Position numbers and translations under genes: made by a program. The notes under the pieces are model-generated. The model saw only the letters and a program-made list of their open reading frames with translations, was not told the DNA's origin and made no database searches. From Rhizobiales bacterium 62-47 (lineage in GTDB: Bacteria; Pseudomonadota; Alphaproteobacteria; Rhizobiales; Xanthobacteraceae), in contig MKVX01000002.1 in the NCBI GenBank assembly GCA_001899255.1, positions 62,001 through 126,000 on the forward strand: a stretch of DNA of 64,000 nucleotides, written 5' to 3'. This document shows, in pieces, positions 1 through 8,941 of the stretch. The first letter of the stretch is position 1, and each line of letters starts with the position of its first letter.

Positions 1-1
1 T

Positions 2-175
2 TCCAAGACGTCAGCGGAACTGGTGCCCGTGGTGTTCCACAAGCGCCCGCTCGATCCGCACCAGATGGGATTCGCCGCCGGCGAACTGATCGCACACGTC
101 AACTACATGCTGGTCGAGGGCCGGCTGACCGTCGACCCTCAAACCGATGGCATTCTGAGGTTTCGGGCGACCTGA
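2..175 (+). CDS. MBL-fold metallo-hydrolase, C-terminal end (partial)
   Basis: This is the 3' end of a gene that enters from outside the window; 57 residues are visible before the TGA at 173-175. The text contains VVFHKRPLDPHQMGFAAGE followed by an amphipathic stretch. That pattern fits the C-terminal helical region of MBL-fold hydrolases with the glyoxalase II / beta-lactamase2 architecture, where a VLF-R-LD-HQ-FA-GE motif is typical. The metal-binding domain would lie upstream and cannot be seen, so the family call rests on this tail alone. A short GC-rich hairpin (185-199) follows the stop. The gene is co-directional with hemA, but the 186-base gap makes independent transcription likely. 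Confidence 0.55.
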   Translation, partial: SKTSAELVPVVFHKRPLDPHQMGFAAGELIAHVNYMLVEGRLTVDPQTDGILRFRAT

Positions 176-184
176 GAGGCGTAT

Positions 185-217
185 TGCGACCGGGTCGCAT
201 CTTCGTTTGTGCACAAA
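185..217. promoter_or_regulatory. Two adjacent palindromes upstream of hemA
   Basis: Positions 185-199 form TGCGACC-G-GGTCGCA, with perfect 7-base arms. Positions 206-217 form the perfect 12-base palindrome TTTGTGCACAAA. They lie just after the upstream stop codon and about 145 bases before the hemA start. The first could be a short terminator stem, though it has no T-run. The second has the size and symmetry of a dimeric repressor or activator site. No canonical FixK/Fnr box (TTGAT-N4-ATCAA) is seen in the gap. Confidence 0.35.
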
Positions 218-361
218 AGATCGCCCCACGAGATGTTGCCCGCGCGTCTCACCGTTCATTGATGCCGTGCAGCTTTATGGGGTCTCGACAGCGCCGCTGG
301 AAAGGCTCTAAAAAGGCCAAGGGCTGCAGGATGCGCCAATCCGGATGTTTCAGGTTCTGCC

Positions 362-1591
362 ATGAATTACAATGGGTTCTTTAAGGCTGCGCTTAATCAG
401 CTGCACGATGAGCGACGTTATCGCGTGTTCGCCGATCTGGAGCGTATCGCCGGCCGCTTCCCGCACGCCACGTGGCATTCGCCAAATGGCCCGCGAAATA
501 TCGTGATGTGGTGCTCGAACGACTACCTCGGCATGGGTCAGCATCCGAAGGTCGTCGGCGCCATGGTCGAGACCGCGACGCGCGTCGGCACCGGCGCTGG
601 CGGCACGCGCAACATCGCCGGCAATCATCATCCGCTGGTGCAACTCGAGCAGGAACTGGCCGACCTGCACGGCAAGCAAGCCGCTCTGCTATTCACCTCC
701 GGCTACGTCTCCAATCAGACCGGCATCGCCACCATCGGCAAACTGATTCCAAATTGCCTGATCCTGTCGGATGCACTGAACCACAACTCGATGATCGAAG
801 GCATCCGGCAGTCGGGCTGCGAACGCCGCGTCTTCCGTCACAATGATCTCGCGCACCTCGAAGAATTGCTGATCGACGCTGGCCCGGATCGGCCGAAGCT
901 GATCGCCTGCGAGAGCCTTTATTCGATGGACGGCGACATCGCGCCACTGGCGAAGATTTGCGATCTGGCCGAGCGCTACGGCGCCATGACCTACGTCGAC
1001 GAAGTGCATGCGGTCGGCATGTACGGTCCGCGCGGCGGCGGCATTGCCGAACGCGATGGCGTCATGCATCGCATCGACGTGCTGGAAGGAACGCTCGCAA
1101 AGGCGTTCGGCTGCCTCGGCGGCTACATCGCGGGCAATGCCGAGATCATCGACGCGGTGCGTTCCTATGCGCCGGGATTCATTTTCACGACCTCGCTGCC
1201 GCCGGCGATCTGCTCGGCCGCAACCGCAGCCATCAAGCATTTGAAGGCATCCAACTGGGAGCGCGAACGCCACCAGGAACGCGCCGCACGCACCAAGGCG
1301 ATCCTCAGCGCCGCGGGGTTGCCGGTGATGTCGACCAACACGCACATCGTGCCGCTGTTCGTTGGCGATCCCGAGCGTTGCAAGAAGGCCTGCGATCTTC
1401 TGCTGAACGATCATGGAATCTATATCCAGCCGATCAATTACCCGACCGTCGCCAAGGGGACCGAGCGGCTGCGCATCACGCCGTCGCCGTATCACGACGA
1501 CGTCCTGATCGATCAACTGGCCGACGCGCTGCTCCAGGTGTGGGAACGGCTCGGCCTGCCGCTGAACAGCAAATCGATCGCTGCCGAGTAG
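362..1591 (+). CDS. hemA: 5-aminolevulinate synthase (HemA, C4 pathway)
   Basis: The enzyme condenses glycine and succinyl-CoA to 5-aminolevulinate, the first step of tetrapyrrole synthesis in alphaproteobacteria. It is PLP-dependent and cytosolic. The 409-residue length is normal for the family. The N-terminus ([11 protein letters not shown]) is typical of rhizobial ALAS. The CSNDYLGMG motif, the glycine-rich [10 protein letters not shown] segment, the PLP-ring aspartate in YVDEVHAVG and the Schiff-base lysine in TLAKAFG (about K247) are all present. The ATG at 362 is used because the conserved N-terminus starts exactly there. It is monocistronic and convergent with the next gene, 36 bases away. 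Demand for heme fits the neighbouring cytochrome oxidase operon functionally. Confidence 0.97.
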   Translation: MNYNGFFKAALNQLHDERRYRVFADLERIAGRFPHATWHSPNGPRNIVMWCSNDYLGMGQHPKVVGAMVETATRVGTGAGGTRNIAGNHHPLVQLEQELADLHGKQAALLFTSGYVSNQTGIATIGKLIPNCLILSDALNHNSMIEGIRQSGCERRVFRHNDLAHLEELLIDAGPDRPKLIACESLYSMDGDIAPLAKICDLAERYGAMTYVDEVHAVGMYGPRGGGIAERDGVMHRIDVLEGTLAKAFGCLGGYIAGNAEIIDAVRSYAPGFIFTTSLPPAICSAATAAIKHLKASNWERERHQERAARTKAILSAAGLPVMSTNTHIVPLFVGDPERCKKACDLLLNDHGIYIQPINYPTVAKGTERLRITPSPYHDDVLIDQLADALLQVWERLGLPLNSKSIAAE

Positions 1592-1627
1592 CTGCCCGAC
1601 GGAATGATCTGCGGGCGCGCGCGACGC

Positions 1628-2293
1628 TCAGTGCGCGACGCTGAGCGCGATCGGCGGTCGCGATGGACGTTCCGACAGGACGATGCGCATCAGATCGGCG
1701 GCGTTCTTTGCGCCGAGCTTGTCCATGATCCGCGCCCGATGCACTTCGACGGTGCGCGGACTGATCCCCAGCCGCCGGCCGGCCTCCTTGTTCGATGCGC
1801 CGCGCGCCACTTCGGCCAACACGTCGCGCTCCCGTCCCGTCAGCAGATGACGCCCCGGAAAATTGGCCAAACCTTCGATCTGTCCGGCCGTCGTCTTCCG
1901 GTAGGCGGCAACGGCCTCGCGCACCCGATCGGTCATTGCACTTGCGGCGAAAGGCTTTTCGAGGAAATCGACCGCGCCGAACTTCATCGCCTCGACGGCG
2001 GTGGCGATATCCGACTGACCGGACATCACGATCACCGGCGCGGCGAATTGCATGGCCGACAAGGCCTGCAAGATTTCGAGGCCCGACTGGCCCGGCAGAT
2101 GCAGATCGAGCATCACGCAGACTGGACGTAACACCGGCACGGCCTGCAGGAACGTCGGACCGTCGGCAAAGGCCGACGGCGCAAAACCTTCGACCCGCAA
2201 CAGCAAGGTGAGTGCGTCGCGCACCGAAACATCGTCGTCGACAATGCAAACCGCAGCGGCAGCATGAAGAGGAAACTGAGTGCCCATCGTCAT
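1628..2293 (-). CDS. FixJ-family response regulator (receiver plus LuxR HTH)
   Basis: A 221-residue two-domain regulator. The receiver spans about residues 14-128, with acidic residues in IVDDDVSVRD, the phospho-acceptor in LDLHLPGQSG and the conserved lysine in DFLEKPF. The C-terminal LuxR/GerE helix-turn-helix spans about 150-210 (LTGRERDVL, NKEAGRRLGISPRTVEVHR). FixJ-type proteins are transcription activators controlled by a histidine kinase. The gene is divergent from the large hybrid kinase at 2472, with a 178-base shared promoter region, so that kinase is the natural candidate partner. The pairing is inferred from position. It is not fixJ itself as far as can be judged, because no FixL-like heme-PAS kinase is adjacent. 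The ATG at 2293 has a second in-frame ATG two codons later. Confidence 0.9.
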   Translation of the reverse strand: MTMGTQFPLHAAAAVCIVDDDVSVRDALTLLLRVEGFAPSAFADGPTFLQAVPVLRPVCVMLDLHLPGQSGLEILQALSAMQFAAPVIVMSGQSDIATAVEAMKFGAVDFLEKPFAASAMTDRVREAVAAYRKTTAGQIEGLANFPGRHLLTGRERDVLAEVARGASNKEAGRRLGISPRTVEVHRARIMDKLGAKNAADLMRIVLSERPSRPPIALSVAH

Positions 2294-2325
2294 CCCATCC
2301 AGTAGCGCATATGAGATACTACAAC

Positions 2326-2339
2326 TTATACGTGTATAA
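2326..2339. promoter_or_regulatory. Inverted repeat with overlapping -10-like elements in a divergent promoter
   Basis: The sequence TTATAC-GT-GTATAA has perfect 6-base arms and sits in the 178-base gap between the FixJ-like regulator and the hybrid kinase. TATAAT can be read on the plus strand at 2335-2340, and a TATAA core on the minus strand in the same element. It may be a regulator site or overlapping promoters. No good -35 is evident on the plus strand. Confidence 0.35.
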
Positions 2340-2471
2340 TCCGATTCGCCTTGTTTGCCAAATTTCCCTGCGTCGCGTGCGCAGTTCTTACAATCCGGCT
2401 ACAGTTGCGCCCGGTAAGCGACCAGCCCGGCATCGGGGCACACCGGCAAGACCGGCTTTGAGGCAATCGAC

Positions 2472-5400
2472 ATGCTGCACGACTGGGGAGTGATCGCAGC
2501 CGCGTTCGGCTACATCGGCTTCCTGTTTCTGGTCGCGAGCTATGGCGATCGCGCCGCTCGACGCCAGGGACGCCGCGGCAGCGGCTTGATCTATCCCTTG
2601 TCGCTGGCGATCTATTGCACGTCGTGGACGTTCTTCGGATCGGTCGGCTTCGCCACCCGCAATAGCATCGACTTCCTCGCGATCTACATCGGCCCAGTCG
2701 TGATGATCGCGCTCTGCACCCCGCTATTGCGGCGGGTCATTCAACTGGCGAAGTCGCAGAACATCACGTCGATTGCCGATTTCATCGCGGCACGCTACGG
2801 CAAGAGTCAGGCTGTCGCAGCGACGGTGGCGATCATCGCCATCATCGGCTCGGTGCCCTACATCGCCTTGCAACTCAAGGCGGTCGGCTCATCGCTCGAA
2901 ACCATCCTGGGCGAAGATCATGCCATCACCAACGTGCCGCTGATCGGCGACATCGCACTGATGGTGACCCTGGCGATGGCGACGTTTGCCGTGCTGTTCG
3001 GAACCCGGCAGTCCAACGCCACCGAACACCAGCATGGCCTGATGCTGGCGGTCGCGACCGAATCCATCGTCAAGCTGGTGGCGTTTCTCGCCGTCGGCAT
3101 TTTCGTGACCTTCTGGATGTTCGGTCCGTTCGAACTGCTCGAACGCGCGATGAAGACGCCGGAGGCTGTCCGCGCCATCAATTATACGCCGTCGCCCGGC
3201 AACTTCCTGACAATGACGCTTCTGTCATTTTTCGCCATCTTGCTGCTGCCGCGGCAATTCCACGTCAGCGTCGTCGAGAACTCCAGCAACGCCGAAGTCG
3301 ATCGGGCCCGCTGGCTGTTCCCACTCTACCTCGTCGCCATCAATCTGTTCGTCATCCCGATCGCTCTGGCCGGACTGGTGTCATTCCCGTTCGGCGCGGT
3401 CGACAGCGACATGTACGTGCTGGCGCTGACCGTCGAAGGCAACGCGCCGTTGCTGAGTGTCATCGTGTTCATCGGCGGCCTGTCAGCAGCGACCGCCATG
3501 GTGATCGTCGAATGCATCGCGCTGGCGATCATGGTTTCCAACGATCTCGTGGTGCCGCTGGTGCTGCCGCGCACGCCCGCTTCGCGTGGCGTCCACAAGC
3601 ACTTCGGCAACTTCGTGCTCAAGGTGCGCCGGGTCGCCATCTTCGCCATCATGATCATGGCGTACCTGTATTTCCAAGCGCTGGGCACGGCCCAGCTCGC
3701 CGCCATCGGCCTGCTATCGTTCGCCGCGATCGCCCAGTTCGCGCCGTCGTTCCTCGGTGGCCTGATCTGGCACCGTGCCACCGCGCGCGGCGCCATGGGT
3801 GGCATGCTGGTCGGCTTCGCGGTGTGGACCTACACGCTGTTCTTGCCGAGTTTCATTGACGGCAGCACCGCCGGCCTGATGTTCATCCAGCACGGACCGT
3901 TCGGCATCGAGGCACTTCGTCCGCAAGCGCTATTCGGCAGCGACCTCGCGCCGCTGATGCATGGCGTGGTGTGGAGTCTTTCGGCGAATATCCTGGCCTA
4001 TATCGGCTTCTCGCTGATGCGCCAGCCATCACCCATCGAGCGCTTGCAGGCGGACATTTTTGTGCCGAACAAACTCGCGCCGATCACCCCCGCTTTCCGT
4101 CGCTGGCGCAGCACCGTCACCGTGCAGGACATCCAGGGCACCGTCGCGCAATATCTCGGCCCCGAGCGCGCACGCGAATCCTTCGAGACCTTCGCCACAA
4201 CGCATCGTATCAGCCTCGAGCCGGCAGCACCGGCGGAATTCGAACTGCTGCAACATGCCGAGCATCTGATTGCATCGTCGATCGGCGCGGCCTCCTCGCG
4301 CCTGGTATTGTCACTACTGTTGCGCAAACGGACACTGTCGGCCAAGGCCGCGCTCAAACTGCTCGACGAATCGCACGCCGTGCTCCACTTCAATCGCGAA
4401 GTCCTGCAAACCGCGCTCAATCATGTGCGGCAAGGCATCGCGGTATTCAGCCGCGACCTGCAACTGATCTGCTCGAATAGGCAGTTCAGCGAAATTCTCG
4501 GACTGCCACCGCATATCGTCCAGATCGGCATTCCCTTGCAGGAGATTCTCGACTTCCTCGCCGCCAGCAACGCCTTGACCTTCGGTGACGGCCAGACCTT
4601 CACGCAGACGCGGCTGCTGACCTGGACCACCGAAGGCGAGCCTTATCTCGAACGAATTCCCAATCGTCACATCGTCATTGAAGTTCGCGCCAACCGTTTG
4701 CCGGACGGCGGCGTCGTCATCACGTTCTCCGATGTGACGCCGAGCTTTGAGGCAGCCGAGGCGCTGGAACGCGCCAATGCCACGCTGGAGCGCCGTGTCC
4801 GGCAACGCACCGAAGAACTGACCCGGCTGAACTCCGAACTGGCGCGCGCCAAAGGCGCGGCGGAGGATGCCAACATCTCCAAGACGCGATTCCTCGCCGC
4901 CGCCAGCCACGACATTCTGCAGCCCCTGAATGCGGCGCGTCTCTATGTCACGAGCCTGGTGGAGCGGCAGACCGGCGGCGAAGACGCGCGCCTCGTCGAA
5001 AACATCGACGACTCGCTGGAAGCCATCGAGGAGATTCTCGGCGCGTTGCTGGATATCTCGCGGCTCGACGCCGGTGCCATGACGCCATCGATCGCCAGTT
5101 TCCGCATGGGCGACCTGATGCGCTCGCTCGAAATCGAATTCACGCCGATTGCCCGCGCCAAAGGCATCGAACTGACCTTCGTGCCGTGTTCGCTGCCTGT
5201 GGAGTCCGACCGCCTGATGCTGCGGCGGCTACTGCAGAATCTGATTTCCAATGCGGTCAAATATACGTTGCGCGGACGCGTGCTGGTCGGCTGCCGGCGC
5301 CGGGGCAAATCGTTGCAGATCGTCATTCACGATACCGGCGTCGGCGTCCCCGCAGTCAAGCGCGCCGAAATCTTCAAGGAATTCCACCGCCTCGAACAGG

Positions 5401-5981
5401 GCGCACGCATCGCACGCGGATTGGGCCTTGGCCTTTCGATCGTCGAGCGGCTGGCACGCGTGCTCAATCACGGCATCGCGCTCGATGCTAACAGAAGCGG
5501 CGGCACCGTGTTTTCGGTGACGGTGCCGATTGCGCAATCGATCACGCAGACCTCCGCCGTCACCAGCAGCACGCCAGTGGCGCGGACGCCGATCAGCGGC
5601 GCGCTGGTGGTTTGCATCGAAAACGACCCCAACATTCTCGACGGCATGAAGACGCTGTTGACGGCTTGGGACGCGAAGGTGATTGCAGTAACCGACCCCG
5701 AAAGCGCCATCGAAGCCATTGCTGCCAGCGGCGAGAGCGTCACCGGGCTGCTGGTCGACTATCATCTCGATCGCGGCAACGGTATCGGCGCCATTCGCGA
5801 AATCCGCCAGCGCTTCGGCGAGCATATCCCGGCGATCCTGATTACCGCTGACCGCAGCCCGCATGTGCGTGCCGCGGCGGCGCAGGACAAGATTGCGGTG
5901 CTGAACAAGCCGCTGAAGCCGGCCTCATTGCGCGCGTTGCTGGGACAATGGCGCACGCAGCAATTGGTCGCGGCTGAATAG
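2472..5981 (+). CDS. Hybrid sensor histidine kinase with N-terminal SLC5/solute-symporter module (CbrA/NahK-like)
   Basis: A 1169-residue membrane kinase. Roughly residues 1-520 are a multi-pass sodium:solute-symporter (SSF) module with about 13 hydrophobic segments. A PAS-like domain follows at about 635-760 (GIAVFSRDLQLICSNRQF), then a short coiled coil. The HisKA H-box is FLAAASHDILQPLNAAR with H813. The HATPase domain shows NAVKYT, DTGVGVP and GLGLGLSIVERL. A C-terminal receiver has probable phospho-acceptor D1096 in LLVDYHLDRG. Kinases of this architecture (CbrA-like) combine transport or substrate sensing with phosphorelay. The ATG at 2472 is supported by GAGG 8 bases upstream. Response-regulator genes lie on both sides in opposite orientation, and an organic-acid-type transporter follows. 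The signal molecule is unknown. Confidence 0.93.
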   Translation: MLHDWGVIAAAFGYIGFLFLVASYGDRAARRQGRRGSGLIYPLSLAIYCTSWTFFGSVGFATRNSIDFLAIYIGPVVMIALCTPLLRRVIQLAKSQNITSIADFIAARYGKSQAVAATVAIIAIIGSVPYIALQLKAVGSSLETILGEDHAITNVPLIGDIALMVTLAMATFAVLFGTRQSNATEHQHGLMLAVATESIVKLVAFLAVGIFVTFWMFGPFELLERAMKTPEAVRAINYTPSPGNFLTMTLLSFFAILLLPRQFHVSVVENSSNAEVDRARWLFPLYLVAINLFVIPIALAGLVSFPFGAVDSDMYVLALTVEGNAPLLSVIVFIGGLSAATAMVIVECIALAIMVSNDLVVPLVLPRTPASRGVHKHFGNFVLKVRRVAIFAIMIMAYLYFQALGTAQLAAIGLLSFAAIAQFAPSFLGGLIWHRATARGAMGGMLVGFAVWTYTLFLPSFIDGSTAGLMFIQHGPFGIEALRPQALFGSDLAPLMHGVVWSLSANILAYIGFSLMRQPSPIERLQADIFVPNKLAPITPAFRRWRSTVTVQDIQGTVAQYLGPERARESFETFATTHRISLEPAAPAEFELLQHAEHLIASSIGAASSRLVLSLLLRKRTLSAKAALKLLDESHAVLHFNREVLQTALNHVRQGIAVFSRDLQLICSNRQFSEILGLPPHIVQIGIPLQEILDFLAASNALTFGDGQTFTQTRLLTWTTEGEPYLERIPNRHIVIEVRANRLPDGGVVITFSDVTPSFEAAEALERANATLERRVRQRTEELTRLNSELARAKGAAEDANISKTRFLAAASHDILQPLNAARLYVTSLVERQTGGEDARLVENIDDSLEAIEEILGALLDISRLDAGAMTPSIASFRMGDLMRSLEIEFTPIARAKGIELTFVPCSLPVESDRLMLRRLLQNLISNAVKYTLRGRVLVGCRRRGKSLQIVIHDTGVGVPAVKRAEIFKEFHRLEQGARIARGLGLGLSIVERLARVLNHGIALDANRSGGTVFSVTVPIAQSITQTSAVTSSTPVARTPISGALVVCIENDPNILDGMKTLLTAWDAKVIAVTDPESAIEAIAASGESVTGLLVDYHLDRGNGIGAIREIRQRFGEHIPAILITADRSPHVRAAAAQDKIAVLNKPLKPASLRALLGQWRTQQLVAAE

Positions 5982-6001
5982 AGCGCGCCAACCGGTCAAT
6001 G

Positions 6002-6685
6002 CTATCCCGGACTGGCGACTGCTTCGCCGGGACGCCAATGGGTCCCGGAAATCTTGGCAGCGGCTATGACAGCCTGCGTGCGGCTCTCGACACCCAGTTT
6101 TTGCAGGATCGCCGAGACATGAGCCTTGATGGTCGCTTCCGACACGCCAAGCTCGTAGGCAATCTGCTTGTTGAGCAGCCCCTCCGACAACATCATCAGC
6201 ACCCGCACCTGTTGCGGAGTGAGCGTCACAAGGCGGTCGCGCAGCCGCGTCATCTCCGGATCGGCGGCCGCTGAAAGGTCCGTGTCCGGCGGCACCCAGA
6301 CCTCGCCCGCGATAACTTTGCCGATCGCTTCACGCAGGGTCTCGACGCCAAAGCGCTTGGGAATGAAGCCGGAGGCACCGAATTCCAGCGAGCCGCGAAT
6401 CGTGCCGACGTCGTCGCTGGCGGAGACGATCACCACCGGAATGGCAGGGTACTGCGCCCGCAGGTAGATCAGCCCGGAGAAGCCACTGATGCCTGGCATC
6501 GACAGGTCGAGCAGCACCATATCGACATCGGCATCCTGCCCGAGCAGCGTCGTGAGGTCCTCGAAAGACCCAGCCTCATCGATTTTGGCAGAAGCCACGA
6601 CGCTTGCGACTGCTTGTCGCAGTGCGTCCCGAAACAGCGGATGATCGTCGGCGACGACGAGATGGGTACAGGTAGCTACCGTCAT
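6002..6685 (-). CDS. NarL/LuxR-family response regulator
   Basis: A 227-residue regulator. Its receiver (about 8-125) has the acidic pair in VVADDHPLF, the phospho-acceptor in LLDLSMPG and the conserved lysine near IPKRFG. The C-terminal LuxR helix-turn-helix (about 155-215) reads LTPQQVRVLMMLSEGL, NKQIAYELGVSEATIKAHVS. It is convergent with the hybrid kinase gene (20 bases between stops). Proteins of this subfamily (AgmR/ExaE-like) are commonly encoded beside NahK/ErcS-type hybrid kinases, so it is a plausible output regulator for it. The transporter gene at 7145 is divergent from it and is a candidate target. Both links are inference. Confidence 0.9.
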   Translation of the reverse strand: MTVATCTHLVVADDHPLFRDALRQAVASVVASAKIDEAGSFEDLTTLLGQDADVDMVLLDLSMPGISGFSGLIYLRAQYPAIPVVIVSASDDVGTIRGSLEFGASGFIPKRFGVETLREAIGKVIAGEVWVPPDTDLSAAADPEMTRLRDRLVTLTPQQVRVLMMLSEGLLNKQIAYELGVSEATIKAHVSAILQKLGVESRTQAVIAAAKISGTHWRPGEAVASPG

Positions 6686-7144
6686 TTAATCCGTTTTGGT
6701 CCGTCTGATTGGCCTTTACGCCGCAGCAAGCACGCTTTTGACACCTGATTGCACGAGCAATTGTGTTCCGCCGAATAACGTCTTGCAAGCAAACAATACC
6801 ATAGCAAGGCAAAGGGGTTAACTTGCGCGTTTGCAACCCGTCACCCGGCCGGCGCGAGGGCCGAAAGCGCCGTCGGGCGCTGAGACCAGCGGGCCCGTTC
6901 GCGTCGCGTCGTTCGCGTGTCGCCCGTCGCACAACGTCTCCCCTTGCGCATAAGCGCTGGAAATCCACAGACGGCAACCCCCTCCTAAAATCCTATGCGG
7001 GATACTTCGATGAAATGATATTTATCTATCGATAATACCGATTCAAAAATCATAATTGGCTTCGTGCCTGCCGATCGACCTTTTCGGCCAGCGCGGCCTG
7101 ACTGACGTCAAAGCACATCAGCAATTTCTGGGGAGTATTCCAAA
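6686..7144. other. Intergenic region between divergent regulator and transporter genes
   Basis: A 459-base gap between the start of the response regulator (minus) and the transporter (plus). The half nearest the transporter (about 6985-7060) is clearly AT-rich compared with the surroundings and contains TATCGATA at about 7027-7034. This makes it the likely promoter and regulator-binding area. No convincing gene, RNA or terminator is seen here. Confidence 0.4.
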
Positions 7145-8815
7145 ATGTCCACTTTAGCGGCCACTGCGGCCGGATCCTCAAAAGGGATGACCAAGGACGA
7201 ACGTTTCGTCATTCTCGCCTCCTCACTCGGCACCGTGTTCGAGTGGTACGACTTCTACCTCTACGGTTCGCTTGCCGGCATCATCGGCGCCCAATTCTTC
7301 AGCGCCTACCCGCCAGCAACCCGGGACATTTTCGCGCTACTGGCCTTCGCCGCCGGCTTCCTGGTTCGCCCCTTCGGCGCCATCGTGTTCGGTCGCATCG
7401 GCGATATCGTCGGCCGCAAATACACCTTCCTCGTCACCATTTTGATCATGGGTCTGTCGACCTTCATCGTCGGCCTGTTGCCTAGCGCAGCAACCATCGG
7501 CATCGCGGCACCAATCATCCTGATTGCATTACGATTGCTGCAGGGCCTCGCGCTCGGTGGTGAATACGGGGGCGCGGCGACCTACGTTGCCGAACATGCA
7601 CCGCAGGGCAAGCGCGGATACTACACCTCGTTCATTCAGACGACGGCAACGTTGGGGTTGTTCCTGTCGCTGCTCGTCATCCTGTTTACCCGCACCATCG
7701 TTGGCGAAGCCGATTTCGCCGCCTGGGGCTGGCGAATTCCGTTCCTGGTCTCAGTACTGCTGCTGGGCATCTCGGTCTGGATCCGGCTACGACTCAATGA
7801 ATCGCCGGTCTTCCAGCGCATGAAGGAAGAAGGCCGAGGCTCGACGGCACCGCTCCGCGAAGCTTTCGGTAACTGGAGCAATGCCAAGATCGTGCTGATC
7901 GCGCTGCTTGGCGGCGTGATGGGGCAAGGCGTGGTCTGGTACACCGGCCAGTTCTACGCACTGTTCTTCCTGCAATCGATTCTGCAGGTCGACGGCTACA
8001 CCTCCAACCTGCTGATCGCCTGGTCGTTGCTGCTCGGGACTGGGTTCTTCGTGGTGTTCGGCGCGCTGTCCGACAAGATCGGCCGCAAGCCGATCATTCT
8101 CGCCGGATGTCTGATCGCGGCACTGACTTTCTTCCCGATCTTCCGCATGATCTCGAGCAACGCCAATCCGGCGCTCGAGAAGGCGATCGAAACCGTGAAG
8201 GTTGAAGTCGTCGCCGATCCGAAGGGCTGTGGCGATCTGTTCAATCCGGTTGGCACGCGCGTATTCTCCGCGCCTTGCGATCTGGCCCGCGATTTTCTGG
8301 CCAAATCCTCGGTGAAGTACGGGACCGTTGCGGGTCCAGCCGGCTCGCCGGTCGCGATCAAGATCAACGGCACCTCGGTGCCCTACACCAAACCAGCCGA
8401 CTCGAATGCAGCCGTGACTGCCGCTCTGCAAGCTGCAGGCTATCCGAAACGCGGCGCCAACCCGACGCTAGTCAAGATGTCTCATCCCTTTGACATCTTC
8501 CAGCCGCAGGTTGCGTCCGTCATCGGTCTGCTCTTCGTCCTCGTGCTGTTCGTGACGATGGTCTACGGCCCAATCGCGGCGATGCTGGTCGAACTCTTCC
8601 CGACCCGAATTCGCTACACATCGATGTCGTTGCCCTATCACATCGGCAATGGCTGGTTCGGCGGATTGTTGCCGGCGACAGCGTTCGCCATCGTGGCATC
8701 GACCGGCGATATCTACTCGGGACTCTGGTATCCGGTGATCTTCGCGTCGCTGACCGTCGTCATCGGCCTGTTCTTCCTGCCGGAGACCAAGGACGTCGAT
8801 ATCAGCAAGACCTGA
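7145..8815 (+). CDS. MFS transporter, metabolite:H+ symporter (MHS/ProP/ShiA-like) subfamily with a large inserted loop
   Basis: A 556-residue inner-membrane permease, longer than the usual 430-450 residues. The N-terminus is typical for the subfamily (SSLGTVFEWYDFYLYG), as are the loop 2-3 motif GRIGDIVGRKYT and GLALGGEYGGAATYVAEHA. Substrates of the subfamily are small carboxylates, betaines or shikimate; this substrate cannot be told. The extra length is one hydrophilic insertion at about residues 335-450 carrying two cysteines (C362 and C378). It lies between a later transmembrane segment (PIILAGCLIAALTFFPIF) and the next (VASVIGLLFVLVLFV). Flanking regulators suggest controlled expression. 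A strong terminator lies at 8856-8887. Confidence 0.92.
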   Translation: MSTLAATAAGSSKGMTKDERFVILASSLGTVFEWYDFYLYGSLAGIIGAQFFSAYPPATRDIFALLAFAAGFLVRPFGAIVFGRIGDIVGRKYTFLVTILIMGLSTFIVGLLPSAATIGIAAPIILIALRLLQGLALGGEYGGAATYVAEHAPQGKRGYYTSFIQTTATLGLFLSLLVILFTRTIVGEADFAAWGWRIPFLVSVLLLGISVWIRLRLNESPVFQRMKEEGRGSTAPLREAFGNWSNAKIVLIALLGGVMGQGVVWYTGQFYALFFLQSILQVDGYTSNLLIAWSLLLGTGFFVVFGALSDKIGRKPIILAGCLIAALTFFPIFRMISSNANPALEKAIETVKVEVVADPKGCGDLFNPVGTRVFSAPCDLARDFLAKSSVKYGTVAGPAGSPVAIKINGTSVPYTKPADSNAAVTAALQAAGYPKRGANPTLVKMSHPFDIFQPQVASVIGLLFVLVLFVTMVYGPIAAMLVELFPTRIRYTSMSLPYHIGNGWFGGLLPATAFAIVASTGDIYSGLWYPVIFASLTVVIGLFFLPETKDVDISKT

Positions 8816-8855
8816 CGCCATTTGCCGGCAGGCGTGTTGCCGGCATTTCGTAAGG

Positions 8856-8890
8856 GAAACGGCCACGAAGCAATTCGTGGCCGTTTCTTG
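8856..8890. terminator. Rho-independent terminator after the MFS gene (bidirectional)
   Basis: GAAACGGCCACGAA (8856-8869) and TTCGTGGCCGTTTC (8874-8887) form a perfect 14-base stem with a GCAA loop, followed by TTG. It lies between the convergent transporter and YjbQ genes. The stem ends in A/T runs on both sides, so it can serve both strands. Confidence 0.85.
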
Positions 8891-8941
8891 TATCGCGCGA
8901 CAATGCCGTCACGTTTTCCACCTCGCTTTTCGCTGGCTGGG

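Noticed and set aside
362-1591. A possible FixK/Fnr-type oxygen control site for hemA.
   Set aside because: No TTGAY-N4-RTCAA-like sequence occurs in the 186 bases upstream.
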